A stretch of 64,000 nt of DNA, from assembly GCA_003971905.1 (NCBI GenBank), contig RSEE01000029.1:62001-126000 (forward strand), written 5' to 3'. Positions 33,731 through 45,813 of the stretch are shown here, piece after piece. The stretch comes from Moniliella sp. 'wahieum'. Taxonomy: Eukaryota; Basidiomycota; Moniliellomycetes; Moniliellales; Moniliellaceae. Every line of letters starts with the position of its first letter. The first letter of the stretch is position 1. The notes beneath the pieces are model-generated. The model worked only from the letters and a program-made list of their open reading frames with translations, was not told where the DNA came from and did no database searches. The position numbers and the translations under genes are program-made.

Positions 33731-34497
33731 CTATGATGTTGGATCGGGTTTATCCCGTGTCCCCGCCGCATCGGGCCCCTCCGGCGCAGTGGGATAGGCC
33801 TTCTGCGCAACATCGTCGACGACGGATTGGATCGTCATCACAGCTGGTGCAGTAGGGGTAGGTTGGTCCTCACCCGGGGCGGTAGAATTAGCCGTCTGTG
33901 GTGGATCCTGCGTGCCGGCAGTACCCTGAGGCAGGCGGAGCAAGCGGTGCGGCCATTCCAGGAGGGAAGAGGGCATTGATGTGGCCTGCCATGAGCTGAC
34001 CCATAGGCGTAGAGAGGAACTGGTTGGGCAATTCGAGAATGTCTTTGGGCACTCGCTCTTCTCCCGTCAACAGCTGCACCACCTCGTTCGAAAAGTGGTT
34101 GCAGTTGTTTTGGAGAAGATGGTACGACTGGGCCGTGTACCGCTCCCGCAAGTCCTCCAACAATTCCCCAAACGTTTCTTCGTCAATCTCCGTGTGGCCC
34201 ATATCGAGCCGCTCCAACGGCGCCCCGTGCTGTATAAGCACCACATGCGTCAGCACATACACAGATAGAGATGCACAAAGGGACAGGGGAGAGAGATGTA
34301 CGCACATGGCTCATGCCTGGCGTGGTGATGCTGATGCCCTGGCCAAAAAAGTGTTCTTTGCCGTAGACGACGACCGAGGTGTGGTAGATGGCATCGAGTT
34401 GGGTGCCCAAGAAGGACGCGCTGAGCTGCCGCGCCATGCCGCCGCTCAGATCGTACACCCACAGCTCCACGGGCGAGGGGCTTTCAGAGTCGGACAT
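33731..34497 (-). CDS. PPPDE/DeSI-type cysteine peptidase (deSUMOylating isopeptidase-like)
   Basis: PPPDE-domain thiol isopeptidase, a family that cleaves SUMO or ubiquitin conjugates. Exon 1 starts at 34,497 with [20 protein letters not shown] and contains [20 protein letters not shown], where the His of HTSVVVYG is the catalytic histidine. The intron is 34,305-34,230 (GTGCGT donor, ATACAG acceptor, phase 0) and joins PGMSH to [11 protein letters not shown]. Exon 2 has [15 protein letters not shown] and [15 protein letters not shown] with the catalytic cysteine in NNCNHF, then [15 protein letters not shown]. The Pro/Ala-rich tail changes frame once near 33,930 (APLAPPA versus [10 protein letters not shown]) and ends DKPDPTS at 33,731. 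Family assignment is firm; substrate unknown. Confidence 0.88.
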
Positions 34498-37400
34498 GGG
34501 GGTGGGCAGGGGTGGAGGTGTTGACGGTGGGAGGAAAGGCGGACCCGAGAATGGAGACTTGAGATGTGGACAAGTCGTCCATCTGGTCGGGTGCCGAGCT
34601 GACGCGGCCCCACATCGATGACGTCGGCCATCCATCGATATTCAACGTTGCGACCAGCCTCCTGAACATTTCAGTGGGTGGTGCTCCCACTTTCAATGTT
34701 CAGCTACATCACACATCACGTGTCGCATGTCACATGTCACGCCCAAGGGACTCGCTCTGACCGATGACACGCGGCCGCTTACGCGATGTGCAATTTGAAA
34801 CGCAAGTGGGCGGCGAAACTGAGACAGAGTGTGGCAGGCGGGGGGGCGGCATAACCCACAGCACAGGCAGTGGTGTGATCACGAGAGGACGATTGCCTGG
34901 CGCGCCCTCGAGGATCCAGTCGCCGCACGGACCAGCCCAGAATGCACCGCCACCCTCTTCCCAGATCCTCGTAGAGTAGCCATGGCCATCTAGACACGCA
35001 GCCAACTCTATTACATGGACCCACCCTCCCACCCCGCGATATAGATGTGGGGCCACGATCATTGCAACCAAACCCACACAAGTTATATAGTCGCGCCTGT
35101 GTCGGATTGTCCTGCGCGATGGTTCATCTCAGCCACAACGCATGCTTCCAGCCCCGAGCCCCTGTCTGTCCCTCCTCCCCCCGCCACCGCACCATGCACT
35201 GCGGGAGATAGGCCCGTTTGGGCGAGGAAAGATAGCAGGATACGCGGTTAGAGGAGAAACCACACCCAAGCCTCTCTCTCCAAAGACACTTTTGAAAAGA
35301 CTCACATGCGAACTTTTTAACGCCTCCAACAGCACAAGCTTCAAGCTTCAACCTTCAAGACAGATGGAAGAGATGAAGGTGCATGAGAGGGGGGCGGCAT
35401 CTTCGTCTTCATCCGCCTCTTCGATCATCGACATCGATCCCCCGACTGCATAAGAGGAAACAGGGACGATATATAAAAGCTATACCTATACTGTGTACAC
35501 ACGCAACACAGGGTGCACACACCTTTCGAACCCCGCGCTTCCCCACACACTCCGATTTTCTTATCTCGACTTTCAAAATGGGGCATTCTCGCATCTCAGA
35601 CTGAGATCCCAGATCTCATACTCACCCACTGGCCACCGGCCACGTCCATAGTAATAGTAGACACGCACACAAAATGTAATGCGACGGATCATCTTGATGC
35701 ACTTGATGAGCGCAGCATCCCTCCCCGATCATGCCATCTTCCTAAGGATGAGTAGGTCCGAATGTACCCCGCGAATCGAGAATCATCGATATCCATGGAT
35801 CACATGCACACCCACAATATCCATTCTTACTCTGCAAACTGCAACAGGAACCAATCCGTCCATTCTGATGATTCACATGTTCACAATGATCGATGATGTC
35901 GATGATGGATGATTCGTTGCATGTCACATGTCACGCCTGACTTATCCCCGTCCTGTCGCCTGGGCGCTCAGCTCAGCGCGCTCAGCTGAGCCGGACCGAG
36001 GTCAGAGATGCGGAATGGTGCGTAACCTACCCCATGTATGGGGGTGATTAATGATTGCAGGCGCTGCCTACTGGTACCCAGGAAGCGTATGCTTCGCGTC
36101 GGCCGAAGAGACGGAGCGATTCGCCGGATCGCGGAGCTAGCGAAGAACTACACACCTACATTTTGCTTTTCAAGACCATTCAAGACCATCTCGTATACGC
36201 TTCTCGTGGAATGGACAGAGGCCGACGATGAATCGATGAGGATCGATGAGACAGCTAGTGCCCCTCGCAGGAGCAATCCATTAAGAGGATGAGATGAGAG
36301 ACCTCAGTTGAAAAGCCTATGAGGCAGAGGAGACAGGGCGGGACTCCCGATGTTACTTGGAGTGAGAATGACGAGGATCATGCTGGCTGGTTAATGGGGA
36401 CTCAGAAACGAAGGCATACAGAGTTGGCGTATCCCCGGTCTTGCTTGTTCCGTACGAACTACTAGATTAGTATACTGTGTTGTTCCTTGTTACGTTAAGC
36501 TTTAAGCGTTACTCGTCTTTACGTTTCCTTCTGGCAGCGTGGGAATACAGAAGGAGATAACTAGGTATCGGTTACATGGTTACAGGCGAACATGGTATGG
36601 CCCAGGTTGGCTCGGTCGAGTATACTTAGTACTAGCCACGCCGCGCCCGCGCCCACACCCCGCGACCCACACGGCACACATCAGATCCAGAGTCGGAGAC
36701 GAAAACACGTGAGGAACGAAAAAGTGGGGCCGTGCCTGCACAGTGTGGATTGGGTCATCGATAATCGACTGGAACGCCTGAGGGCCGAGGCTCAGGGGCT
36801 CAGGCCTGTGAGGGTCTCATCGATCATCGATCACCGATCATCCCCGCGCCACTGGCACACGCAGGCACTTGGCTGGCGCGGGGGCCCGCTTTCTCCCCCA
36901 CGGGCATTTTCGGTGGCAGTGTGGGATACTCAAGTAGTCAAGTACTCGGTACTCAATACCACCCGAGTAGGTCGACGGTACCTTACAGTGCCCTCCAGTG
37001 CCCTACCCGAGTAATGCTATGCATACGTGGCAACGGACCGACTTTGGACCACGTACTTCGTCTTGTGTGGCGTACTTGACTTAGGTACTTAGACACAGTG
37101 CTTAGACAGGCGTAGACGTGCATACAAAACAAGAGGCTGGCCGCAGGGTGGACGCGCTGAGGCTCAGTACTCAGTCCTCTCGGGAGAGACATTTTTGGGG
37201 CATGTGGAACGTGCGACATATAGGCGCGGCATGCACATATGTGAGCGCACCCGGTGAGCGTGTAACAGGTGACATGCTTATTGTGTGCGGCCTGAGGCCA
37301 AGGGCTAAGTAGGCCCCGTACGCGTCTAGGCTGTGTTGAGTGGGCAGGATATGCATCGCAGGAACCGATTCTTGGCTGGATGGTGGGACGATGGTGGTTG

Positions 37401-38869
37401 AACGTGTTGAACATTTAGTACTTAGTAGTGTGGCACTGAGTACTGATTACCAGTTACCGGTTACCAGTTACTAGTTACTAGTTACTGTGTATGCACTAGT
37501 TATGCATTATGCCAGTGTTGTCTCGTCGCTTGGATTACTATAGTGCCCTCCTCCGGTATGCGCTCGCACGCCGAAAAAAAACACGGACGGTGCGCCAGAG
37601 GATGGACAGAGATGGGCCAGAATGGTAATGAAGAGTACAGAAGGCCACACGAAAAACGAGAGACAGGACCCTGAGCGCTTGGCTCGATCGGGTTCCAGAT
37701 CCTGATCGATGATCCAGATTCAGATTCAGATTCAGATTCAGAGCCAGAGCCAGACTCAATGGAATCGATTCCGAGCCAGTTGATGCTGTTCGGGCCCGAG
37801 CGATCATGGATCACTAGCTCGACCGAGCTGAGCGGCTGAGCCACAACTTGTCACTGCAGCGCTCAGAGAGGCGCAGCCAACCCACGTCCCACAGGCTTGT
37901 TCGACGCCCGAGGTTTGAAATATGCACCCGAGGGACGCCGAGCGCAAGCTGGCGTGAGCGCAGGCGGGCGGCATGGGGGCAGTGTGTGCCAGTGTGTGCC
38001 AGTGGCTAGTGGGGCGTGGCCAGTGCCTGGAGGGGCCGAGCGGACGTACCTGTCTCACACCCCCGCCTGTGAAACATGGTGCATTGCGCAGACACACCCA
38101 CCCCCTCCCACTCTCCCCGCCCCCGCCCCCGTCCCCCGAGAGCACACTGAGGTACTGAGTACTGACCCACTGACGTCCGAGTGGACTGGGCAGAGTGACA
38201 CACACGAGCGTGCGTCATACATCAGACACACTCGATCATGCACCACGCCCAGGCATCCTGTGCGCGCCAGGCGACAAACCACGTCGAATGCGCTGATGCG
38301 CTGATACTGAGTACGGGAGTAAGTGAGACGACCGACGCTCGGTCGATGAAGATCATCGATCAGAGGATCGTACCTGCGTTCTGCACCCAACCGTTGTGTT
38401 GTGCCCAGCGTGACCAGTGGCCAGTGGCCGGCCGGTGGGGCGAGACGAGCGCCGCACAAGTGTGGAGGAAAAGCAAAGCTGCCAGTCGCCAGGACTCAGT
38501 CCGTCGGTCCAGACACCTATGGCCTGCGGTCTGTCAGCATCCAGCACTGGCCCCGTGTTGCTTCATGTGCTCCCGCCTAGAAGCTATGGAAGACAGAGGA
38601 CGCACTACGCACTGTGCGCTACAGCTCAGTTTGACAGCTTGAGCGTTCAGGCTCAACCGCTCAGCCTTCCTGCCCGGTCGCCGCGGGTACATAAAGCACC
38701 CATCTTCTCCCCCTTGCTGCAAGCGCCCGAACCCACCTCCAACTTTCTTCTGATCCACTTCCTTCCCTACTACCCACCCACCACCACACCAACTCCCCCT
38801 TTCCCTTCCGATACCAACAATGTCCTCCGTCTCTCGCTCCCGCCCCCTTCGCGCCCGGGCACCCCTAGC
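34498..38869. other. Long intergenic region
   Basis: 4.4 kb without a supportable gene. Contains arrays at 34,725-34,741 and 35,918-35,936 (ACATGT), 35,336-35,358 (AAGCTT), 36,817-36,841 (ATCGAT), 37,446-37,486 (ACCGGT grading to ACTAGT), and a GATTCA 6-bp repeat near 37,710-37,745. CT-rich sequence precedes the hexokinase start. Confidence 0.55.
37446..37486. repeat. Heptad palindrome array, ACCGGT to ACTAGT
   Basis: Successive 7-mers ACCGGTT, ACCAGTT, ACTAGTT, ACTAGTT. The palindrome changes within one array while the 7-bp spacing and the A...T frame are kept. Confidence 0.7.
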
Positions 38870-40402
38870 ATGGACCACGTATGTCAACCCTCACCCCCCG
38901 ACCCAATACACGTTGGTGCAAGCACGTTGACTGACTTCTTCTCCTTCTAGGTTACCTTCAAGATGAGCTCCAACAGCAAGCCCAGCACGCCTGCACCCCG
39001 CACCCCCCTCCCGCAGCTCCTGGCCCAGTTCACCGAGATGTTCACGGTTGACACTCCCAAATTGAAGGAGCTTATGGCCGACTTTATCAAGGTGTTCCAA
39101 CAGGGTCTTGACACTCCGGGCCAGACAGTGCAGATGTTCCCGACGTACGTGTTTGGCTTCCCCAAGGGCACGGAAGGCGGCCAGTTCTTGGCGCTCGACC
39201 TTGGTGGAACCAACTTGCGTGTGTGCCTGATTGAGCTCAAGGGCGACCGTGCCTTTGACGTCACCCAGGCCAAGTACAAGCTTGCTGAAGAACAAAAGCA
39301 CTGCGAGGGCTCGGAACTGTTTGACTTCTGCGCCCAGTGCCTTGGCCAATTCGTCGAGGAGAACTTCCCCAAGAAAGCGGACGGCTCGGCCGACCTCGAG
39401 CACCGCATCCCTCTCGGCTTCACCTTCTCCTACCCCATGGAACAGGACAAGATCGACCATGGCCGTCTGGTGCGCTGGACCAAGGGCTTTGGCAACCCCA
39501 ACACCGAGGGCATGGATGTGGCCGCGATGCTGCGTGCGTCGTTGAAGAAGTTCAACATTCCCATCCGCCTTACTGCGCTCATCAACGACACGACCGGCAC
39601 CCTGATCGCCTCCCCTACACCAAGCCCGACGTGAAGATTGCCTGCATCTTCGGCACGGGCTGCAACGCTGCCTACATGGAACATGTGTCCAACATCCCCA
39701 AGTTCATGAAGGAGCACCCGGAAGTCAACAAGAATGACATCATGGCCATCAACTGCGAGTACGGTGCGTTTGACTCTTACTCGCCCAAGTACTTGCCCCG
39801 CACCAAGTACGACGTGACCATCGACACTACTTCCAACAAGCCCACGCAGCAAGTGTACGAGAAGATGATTGGCGGTCTGTACCTCGGCGAGATCTTCCGT
39901 CTCTGCCTGATGGACATGATTGACCAGGGTGACCTCTTCGTCGGACAGAACACCTACAAGCTCGACTCGCCCTACGTCTTCGACACGGCCTTCCTGTCCC
40001 TGATGGAGTCGGACGAAACGCCCGAAATGCTCACCACCGCCCGGACTGTTCGCCCACTTCTTCAACCTCGAAACAACCCTTGAGGAAAGGAAGTTCTTCC
40101 GCACCTTGGCCAACTTGATTGGTACCCGTGCCGCCCGCCTCTCCGCCGTAGGCATCGCTGCCCTCGTCAGCAAGATGGGCTTGATCGAGGAGGGCTGCGG
40201 CGTCGGTGCCGACGGAAGCTTGTTCACCAAGTACCCCGGTTACCCGCAGCGCATCTCCGATGCCCTCTGCGCAATCTTTGGCCAAACTAACGGCAAGAAG
40301 ATTCACCTCTACCAGGCCGAGGACGGCTCGGGTGTCGGCGCCGGTGTGATTGCCGCCATGACCAAGAAACGCTGGGACGACGGTGTGTACAAGCACTTGT
40401 AA
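38870..40402 (+). CDS. HXK1: Hexokinase, frame-broken
   Basis: Phosphorylates glucose and other hexoses at C6 with ATP, first step of glycolysis. Exon 1 is only three codons, MDH (38,870-38,878). The intron 38,879-38,950 (GTATGT donor, TTCTAG acceptor) leads to VTFKMSSNSKPS; an internal ATG (MSSNSK) is an alternative start. Motifs: phosphate-1 LALDLGGTNLRV, sugar-binding LGFTFSYPMEQDKID and RWTKGF, catalytic LINDTTGTL, then IFGTGCNAAYME, NCEYGAFD, FFNLETTLEERKFF, VGADGSLFTKYPGY and AEDGSGVGAGVIAAM, ending VYKHL. About 485 residues, the normal fungal length. Two frame changes: near 39,615 (one base short between GTLIAS and YTKPDVKI) and near 40,045 (before LFAHFFNLE). Every functional motif is intact on both sides of each break. 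Confidence 0.93.
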
Positions 40403-40963
40403 ACCCCCTGTCGTCGTCGTCGTCTCCCCCTCCCCTCTCTTCCTCTCGCCCCCGCAGGAGCTGGAGCCCCCCACCGTCTCATGTGACAAGCGTGGGACGG
40501 AGTGGTGCTCTTGTTTCTTGCTTCGGGCCACGAAATCATTCTACGATCGACATGCATCGATAGAGCACGAGCATCCTTCTGTTTGTACTTTCCCTGTCTC
40601 CTTTCTCCCCTCTTCCTATTTGCGGCCTCCCTCTGAGCTGTGCATGGGTTTTCATTGCGCGCTTGGCCTGGCTCGACCAAATTCACCGCTTTCATCCGTG
40701 CCTACTGTCTGTCGTGTGTCTTGTCTCGTGTACTCGTATAGGTGCGCTCTAGCTGCATATAGGTATAGGATCTTGATAGATTCTAAACCATTGTGAGGTG
40801 GTTTGGCGTGCAAAGAGTATACCGAGTACTAAGTCCTGTCTGAGTTCTCAGTCTGTCTTCTGAAGAGTGCAGTGGCGTGATGGATTGCGTGCAGCCACGG
40901 ATGGTAGGTCTGGGCATCCTTGTGGATTGAAAGGTAGTGCGGGCCGGGCGCCCCAACCATGAC

Positions 40964-41067
40964 GTCGGGTTAGCTCAGATGGGAGAGCGTGAGATTGAAG
41001 TTCATTCGATGTCCGATCCGCAGCAGTGGATTCCTCAAGGTCCCCGGTTCGATCCCGGGACACGACA
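40964..41067 (+). tRNA. tRNA-Phe(GAA) with about 31-nt intron
   Basis: D-arm GCTCAGATGGGAGAGC and T-arm CCCGG/CCGGG with TTCGATC are typical of tRNA-Phe. Acceptor GTCGGGT pairs with ACACGAC apart from one G-A mismatch. Anticodon GAA is at 40,997-40,999. The intron is about 41,001-41,031. A T5 run follows the discriminator A. The acceptor mismatch may be a sequence error. Confidence 0.88.
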
Positions 41068-41205
41068 CTTTTTGTGTGTCTCGGGGTGCATTTTTTGATT
41101 GGGCTTTGCCATCCGAAGGTGGGCAGCGCAAAGGACCTAGGACCAAGGGGGAAGCTGGTCATGCAAATGGATGCACGCGGGTGGAATGGCAAAACCACAA
41201 AAAGA

Positions 41206-41291
41206 AGGTCCCACTGGGATTCGAACCCAGGTTTCAGGAAGACGAGGCAAGCTTCAGAATCCTACTTGCTAACCCACTACAATATGGAACC
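41206..41291 (-). tRNA. tRNA-Gln(CTG) with 13-nt intron
   Basis: Acceptor GGTTCCA pairs with TGGGACC; discriminator T, as in yeast tRNA-Gln. Anticodon stem TAGGA/TCCTG; anticodon CTG at 41,257-41,255. Intron 41,253-41,241. Tail-to-tail with tRNA-Phe, 138 bp away. Confidence 0.87.
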
Positions 41292-41695
41292 GTTGGGTGA
41301 GAGAGTAACATGCGTAAACCTACGGTATCTAGATGAGGGGAGGTGTGCAACCGTCGGATGTTGGATGTGGATGCATTTGAGTCGCGGTGCCGGGAGCGAG
41401 TGGGAGTGGAGCGGCACTTGGCGAGTGGAGCTGGAGGTGAGCTTTTGCGCGCCCCACAGGCGCAGGGGCAGTCGGTCGGAGAAGGACGGGGAGGGGCAGC
41501 GGGATGGGTGATGGTGACGTGGGGGAGGACAGTAGGGTACGACGAATGACGTTCTTGCTGCTGCGACGGCACCATCGATTGATTGATTGGTCTGCCGCTG
41601 CTCCTTAACACAAGTGCCCCCCACCACCTTCACCACCCTCACCGCCTTCACCACTCTCACCACTCTCACCCCCACCCCCACCACCTCGCGTGCCG

Positions 41696-43183
41696 ATGAG
41701 CTACAACTACGGCGGCGCTTACGGATACGGCGGCGGCTACAACAACCGCGCCCCGGCCCCGCTTCCGCCCCAACCCGGCTACGGCGGAGGCTACGGCGCA
41801 CCCCGCCGCCTCAACAGGCCTATGGCGCTCCGCAGGGATACGGCGCCCCTCAGGATACGGTGCCCCCCAGGGCTATGGCGCCCCCCAGGGTTATGGCGCC
41901 CCTCAGGGCTATGGAGGTACGTGTGTCTCCCCTTGTTCTAACCCCTTGGTTCCGCCCCTTGCTCACCATCCACCCTCCCATCCGCCTCGTCCCACCGCCA
42001 TTGTCATCGCCACCGCCAGCTCGTCCGCCGCCCCAGGCCGGCCCCCCTCCCGGCGCCGACCCCAAACTGTGGTATGTCCTTCTGCCCCGCCCTTGCCCCG
42101 CTGCCCAGCCCGCCCACTGACCCCCCGCCACGCGTGTCTGCGCGTCACCAGGGCTGGTTCTCTGCCGTCGACCGCGACCATAGTGGCACGATTGGCGCCA
42201 CCGAGCTCCAACAGGCTCTTGTCAATGGCGACTGGACCCCCTTTGACCTCGACACGGTCAAGATGCTCTTGTCCATGCACGATGTTGACCGGTCGGGCCA
42301 ACTGTCCTACCCAGAGTTTGTGGGCCTGTTCAAGTACGTACATTTACCCGTACCCTACCCGCTCAGCAACGGGCTCGCCCGGTGTTAGCTCTTGGGGATG
42401 CCACTGCTTTGCTCTGTTCTCTGTTCTTTGTTCTTGTTTTCTTTTTCCTTGTTTCGTTGGGCTAACGCAATCCCCCTCCTCAGGTACATTGAGCAATGGC
42501 AGGGCATTTTCCGCCAGGCCGACCGCGATGGAAGCGGTACCATTGATCCGCAAGAACTGGGTACGGCCTTGTCCCAGTTTGGCTTCAACTTGCCCCCCAA
42601 TCTGATCCAGTTGGTAGTGGCCAAATACGGTGCGTGGCGTTCTACACTCTCCTGTCCTGTTCTATCCTGTTTTGTTCTGCTCTGTTCTGTTCTGCTCTGC
42701 TCGGTGGGGGTGGCGTGAACGGGCGAACCCACAATCCCTCCTACCTGTCCCTTTCCACTCTCCAATTGCGTATGTGCGTATGAGCTGATGCTAACCACCA
42801 CCAAGCGAGTTCAGGTTCGGTCAACCGTCCTGGCGGGATCACCTTTGACCATTTCGTCCGCGCTTGCGTCGCGGTTCGTTCCTGACCCAAGGGTTCCAGA
42901 AGTACGACGTGGAACGGCGCGGCGCAGCCACCTTAACTTACCAGCAGTTTATGGAAATCGGTACGTTCGTCTTTTTCCTTGCCTGCCTCCTCCCCTCCCC
43001 CGGGCGCGTACCAAGGGAGCGAGCGAGCGGGGTTCGGGTCGAGTATCCCTCGCTCGCTCCCCCTCTTCTCCCTCGTCGGCACTTCTCCCTTCTCCCCGCT
43101 TTCTTGCGTCTTGCCTTGTCGGTACCTACCTACCTACTTACCTAACTTACTCGTCCCTCCGCGCAGTCCTTCAGGCTCCGTAA
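41696..43183 (+). CDS. PEF1: Penta-EF-hand calcium-binding protein (ALG-2/Pef1 type), six exons
   Basis: Calcium sensor of the ALG-2/peflin group, which recruits partners at membranes. Exon 1 (41,696-41,916) encodes MSYNYGGAYGYGGGYNN and repeated YGAPQG units, the Gly/Tyr/Pro N-terminus of the family. Exons 2 to 6 are about 42,020-42,071, 42,152-42,333, 42,484-42,629, 42,806-42,960 and 43,167-43,183. EF-hands: AVDRDHSGTIGATEL, DVDRSGQLSYPEF and QADRDGSGTIDPQEL; the C-terminal pair (FDHFVRACVAV, KYDVERRGAATLTYQQF) is degenerate, as usual for PEF proteins, which dimerise through EF5. It ends VLQAP. One-base losses in the YGAPQG tract (about 41,800 and 41,850), at the exon 2/3 junction (LWGWF) and near 42,885 are needed for a full frame. 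Confidence 0.88.
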
Positions 43184-44227
43184 CTCCTTAACCCCCCTTC
43201 CCCCAGGCTCCGTAACGCCCTCCTCCCTTTCTCGCCCCTTTCGCCACCCGCCCCTCCCCTGCCTCTACGTAGAGATGCTGATTCGTACACGCGCTGGAGC
43301 TCTTGCAAGTTACCAACCGCCTTGTCCCCATCCATCTCCACCCCTAGCTCCATCCCTAGCTCCGTCCCTTTTCATTCCTAGCTCCATTCCTAGCTCCATC
43401 CCCATCTGCGTCTCGGTCTCGGTCTCGGCCCCCATTTGATGTCTCGTTCCCGGGCGCGATGTAGTAGCTAGTAGAGTCCCTCCACCGTTCCCCGAATCTT
43501 CCCTAAACCCACGACCGGTCCCTGCGGGTCCGCCGCGCTGTCATGGCTCACGTGTTGGGCTGTGGCGGTGTGGTGGTGGTGGTGGAAGGCGCTGGATACA
43601 CTGGACGGGAGATGGACCAAGTCGAGAGAATTGGAGGGGGGCTCCCGCCATGCGCTCATCAACTGTGCGCACTTTTTGGCCCGCCCCCTGCCCGAGCCCG
43701 AGGCCGCGACGGTGTATACAGTGTAGTACTACATCGATACCAATGCGCAAGGATGTACTTGCGCTAATGCAATGGCAGGAACGGGTTAGATCGGTGGCTG
43801 GTGTGGATGCAAGCGTCTCGGGTAGGGTCCCGTGTGACATGTGACGCGTGAATATTGAATGCGAGCCAAGATGTCGCTGACGTTGATCGTGGGCCGTGGC
43901 CGTGGATCCAGCCCCCTACTGCATCTCGGGTTGCTCTTGGCGAGATGGATTGGGGAGTACAATACGTTGTGCGGGGTCTTTGTGTGTTGTGTTGTGTGGG
44001 ATGGAGGTGAGGCCAGAGGGAGGAGTGGGAGGGGTGTGGTCCACACGTCACATGTCACACTGTCGCATGTCGTTCCCCGTTCTTGGATCTTCCATCTCCT
44101 ACCTGGGTCTCGGACCTCCTGCATGCTACCTACCTTCAGGCCTACGTCGTCCGGTCTGCCGTGGCGTGTGCGTGCTGGACGAACACGATGGTGCAGGCTC
44201 AATCCAAGACCCTACACATTCCGAGTT
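43184..44227. other. Intergenic region
   Basis: No gene recognised. Begins with CT-rich and GCTCCATCC-type iterations (43,330-43,410). An ACATGT-type stretch lies near 43,835 and 44,045. Confidence 0.5.
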
Positions 44228-45542
44228 TCAAGTAGCAACTGTGTTTTCCAGTTCCAAGGTCCAAGGTCCAAGGTCCAAGGTCCAAGGTCCAAGGTCCAAG
44301 TTCCCAACCTGTCTGTATAGCCCACAGCCCACAGCCATAGGCGCCCGCGCGGGCTTAGGGCACGGGGGTGGGCTGGCTCGCTCCGGCGAGCTGGGTGCAG
44401 GCGCAGGCGCAGGGACGAAGGTGAGCGGCGTGGTGTGCATCGCCTGGGCCAGACTCACTCGCTCTACCTCGTTGGTAGGAACGTCAGCCAGCGGTGGTGG
44501 TGCGGGGGCGGAGGCGGATGGAGCGGCAGGCGTCCCTGCTGTCGCCGGAGATTCAGGAGACTCGTCGCGCCCAACATCCGTAGCGGTAGTGGTAGTGGTA
44601 GCGGTAGTGGGAGTGGGAGTTGTAGCGGTGGCCAACGCGGCAGTTTGGCGTGCCAAGGCCATTTGAGCCTGGAGGAAAAAGGAATAAAACGAAGGTGCAC
44701 CGGGGGGGGCAGCGAGCTGCATCAGTTCTTCCAACACGTACCCAGCCTGGACGAGGGCCGGGACGATGGCGCCGGTGACGGCGCGCACCAGTTGGCCGCA
44801 CATGTACGGCGTTAGGTTTGGCGCAAACGGAATGAGCTTCGGCGGCGATAAGAGCAAGCGCGTCTCCAGCGCAAACGCACACAGCGACACGAGTCCCGGC
44901 CAAAAGAGCGAAGAGGACGTGTAGCTGGCCAAGGTCAGGTGGCGCACCAGGTACGTCGCCCCAGCGTCGGCGACAGCCACCTTGAGCCGCGCGGAAAGGT
45001 CGCTGCGGTCCACATCGGTCGAACCAGACACAGAGTCAGCCACAGCGGCCCCCCAGCAGCAGCCGCACGCTTCGGCAAAATCACTCCCAGCCCGTACGCG
45101 TCCGCGCGCTCGGATCGAGTAGCGTCTGCACGCCTGATTCAACTGGGCAAAGTGCGCGTCGGCCTCCGAGGCTGCGCCAAGACTCGCATGACGACTTAGT
45201 TTGTCAGGATGACGTGTCTTGGCCAGCAGATGCCAGCGCCGCCGTACCCCGCTTGCGACGCTGCGCGCCCGCCGTGCACACCCACCAGCGCATACAGCGA
45301 GTGCTGCGCCAAGATGGACTGCACGGCCTTGTAGGCTTGGTAGAGCGCAAGAAGTAGCAGGACGAGAAGCACGACGATGAGTTGGTAGCTCCGCGCCGCT
45401 CGCGCGCTCGATGGCGCAGGCACGATGCCGTGCGCGACAAGGTGCGGGAGGACCCAGCCGGCGAGGCGCGCGGGCGCCCATGCGTACAGCACCCCGGCGC
45501 TGCCAGCGCCCAGAGCTGGCTCGCCCAGGCGGAGGAGAGCAT
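44228..45542 (-). CDS. Membrane-anchored J-domain (DnaJ/Hsp40) protein, frame-broken
   Basis: J-domain co-chaperone that would stimulate an Hsp70, probably at the ER or another membrane. The N-terminal part (frame after about 45,530) reads LRLGEPALGAGSAGVLYAWA, then a hydrophobic segment LIVVLLVLLLLALY, then SLYALVGVHGGRA, the start of the J-domain. Helix II/III continue in another frame as RRRWHLLAKTRHPDKLSRHA with the diagnostic HPDK. After the J-domain come LVRHLTLASYTSSSLFWPGL and VSLCAFALETRLLL, possible further membrane-contacting segments, and a low-complexity Ala/Pro/Thr tail. The last codons run into GGTCCAA iterations (44,260-44,300), so the true stop may be upstream. Start taken at the ATG at 45,542; a frame change follows within a few codons. 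Family is firm, specific orthology is not. Confidence 0.65.
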
Positions 45543-45813
45543 GGCGGCGGCGGGGAGGATAAGGTGGTGGTGATGGTGGTGGTGGTGGTGGGGGGGGATG
45601 GATGGTGGGGCGCACGAGATGATAATTGGCGCCGCCCTTCACGCTTCCCGCTTCACGCTTCAACTTTGCCTGACGATCGACCGAAACGCTCCTGCCGTTC
45701 ACTTACTCACACATGGCAGCCAACCCTACGAACCCAGATTCAGACTCCTACCTCGCCCCCCCCGCCAGCTGCCCTGCCGATGAGCTACTTGTACATTGCC
45801 TCCGCCCAGTGCG

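Noticed and set aside
37538-37844. Open frame with an ESESESESGS-type stretch
   Set aside because: Generated by a GATTCA repeat near 37,710-37,745; no other coding support.
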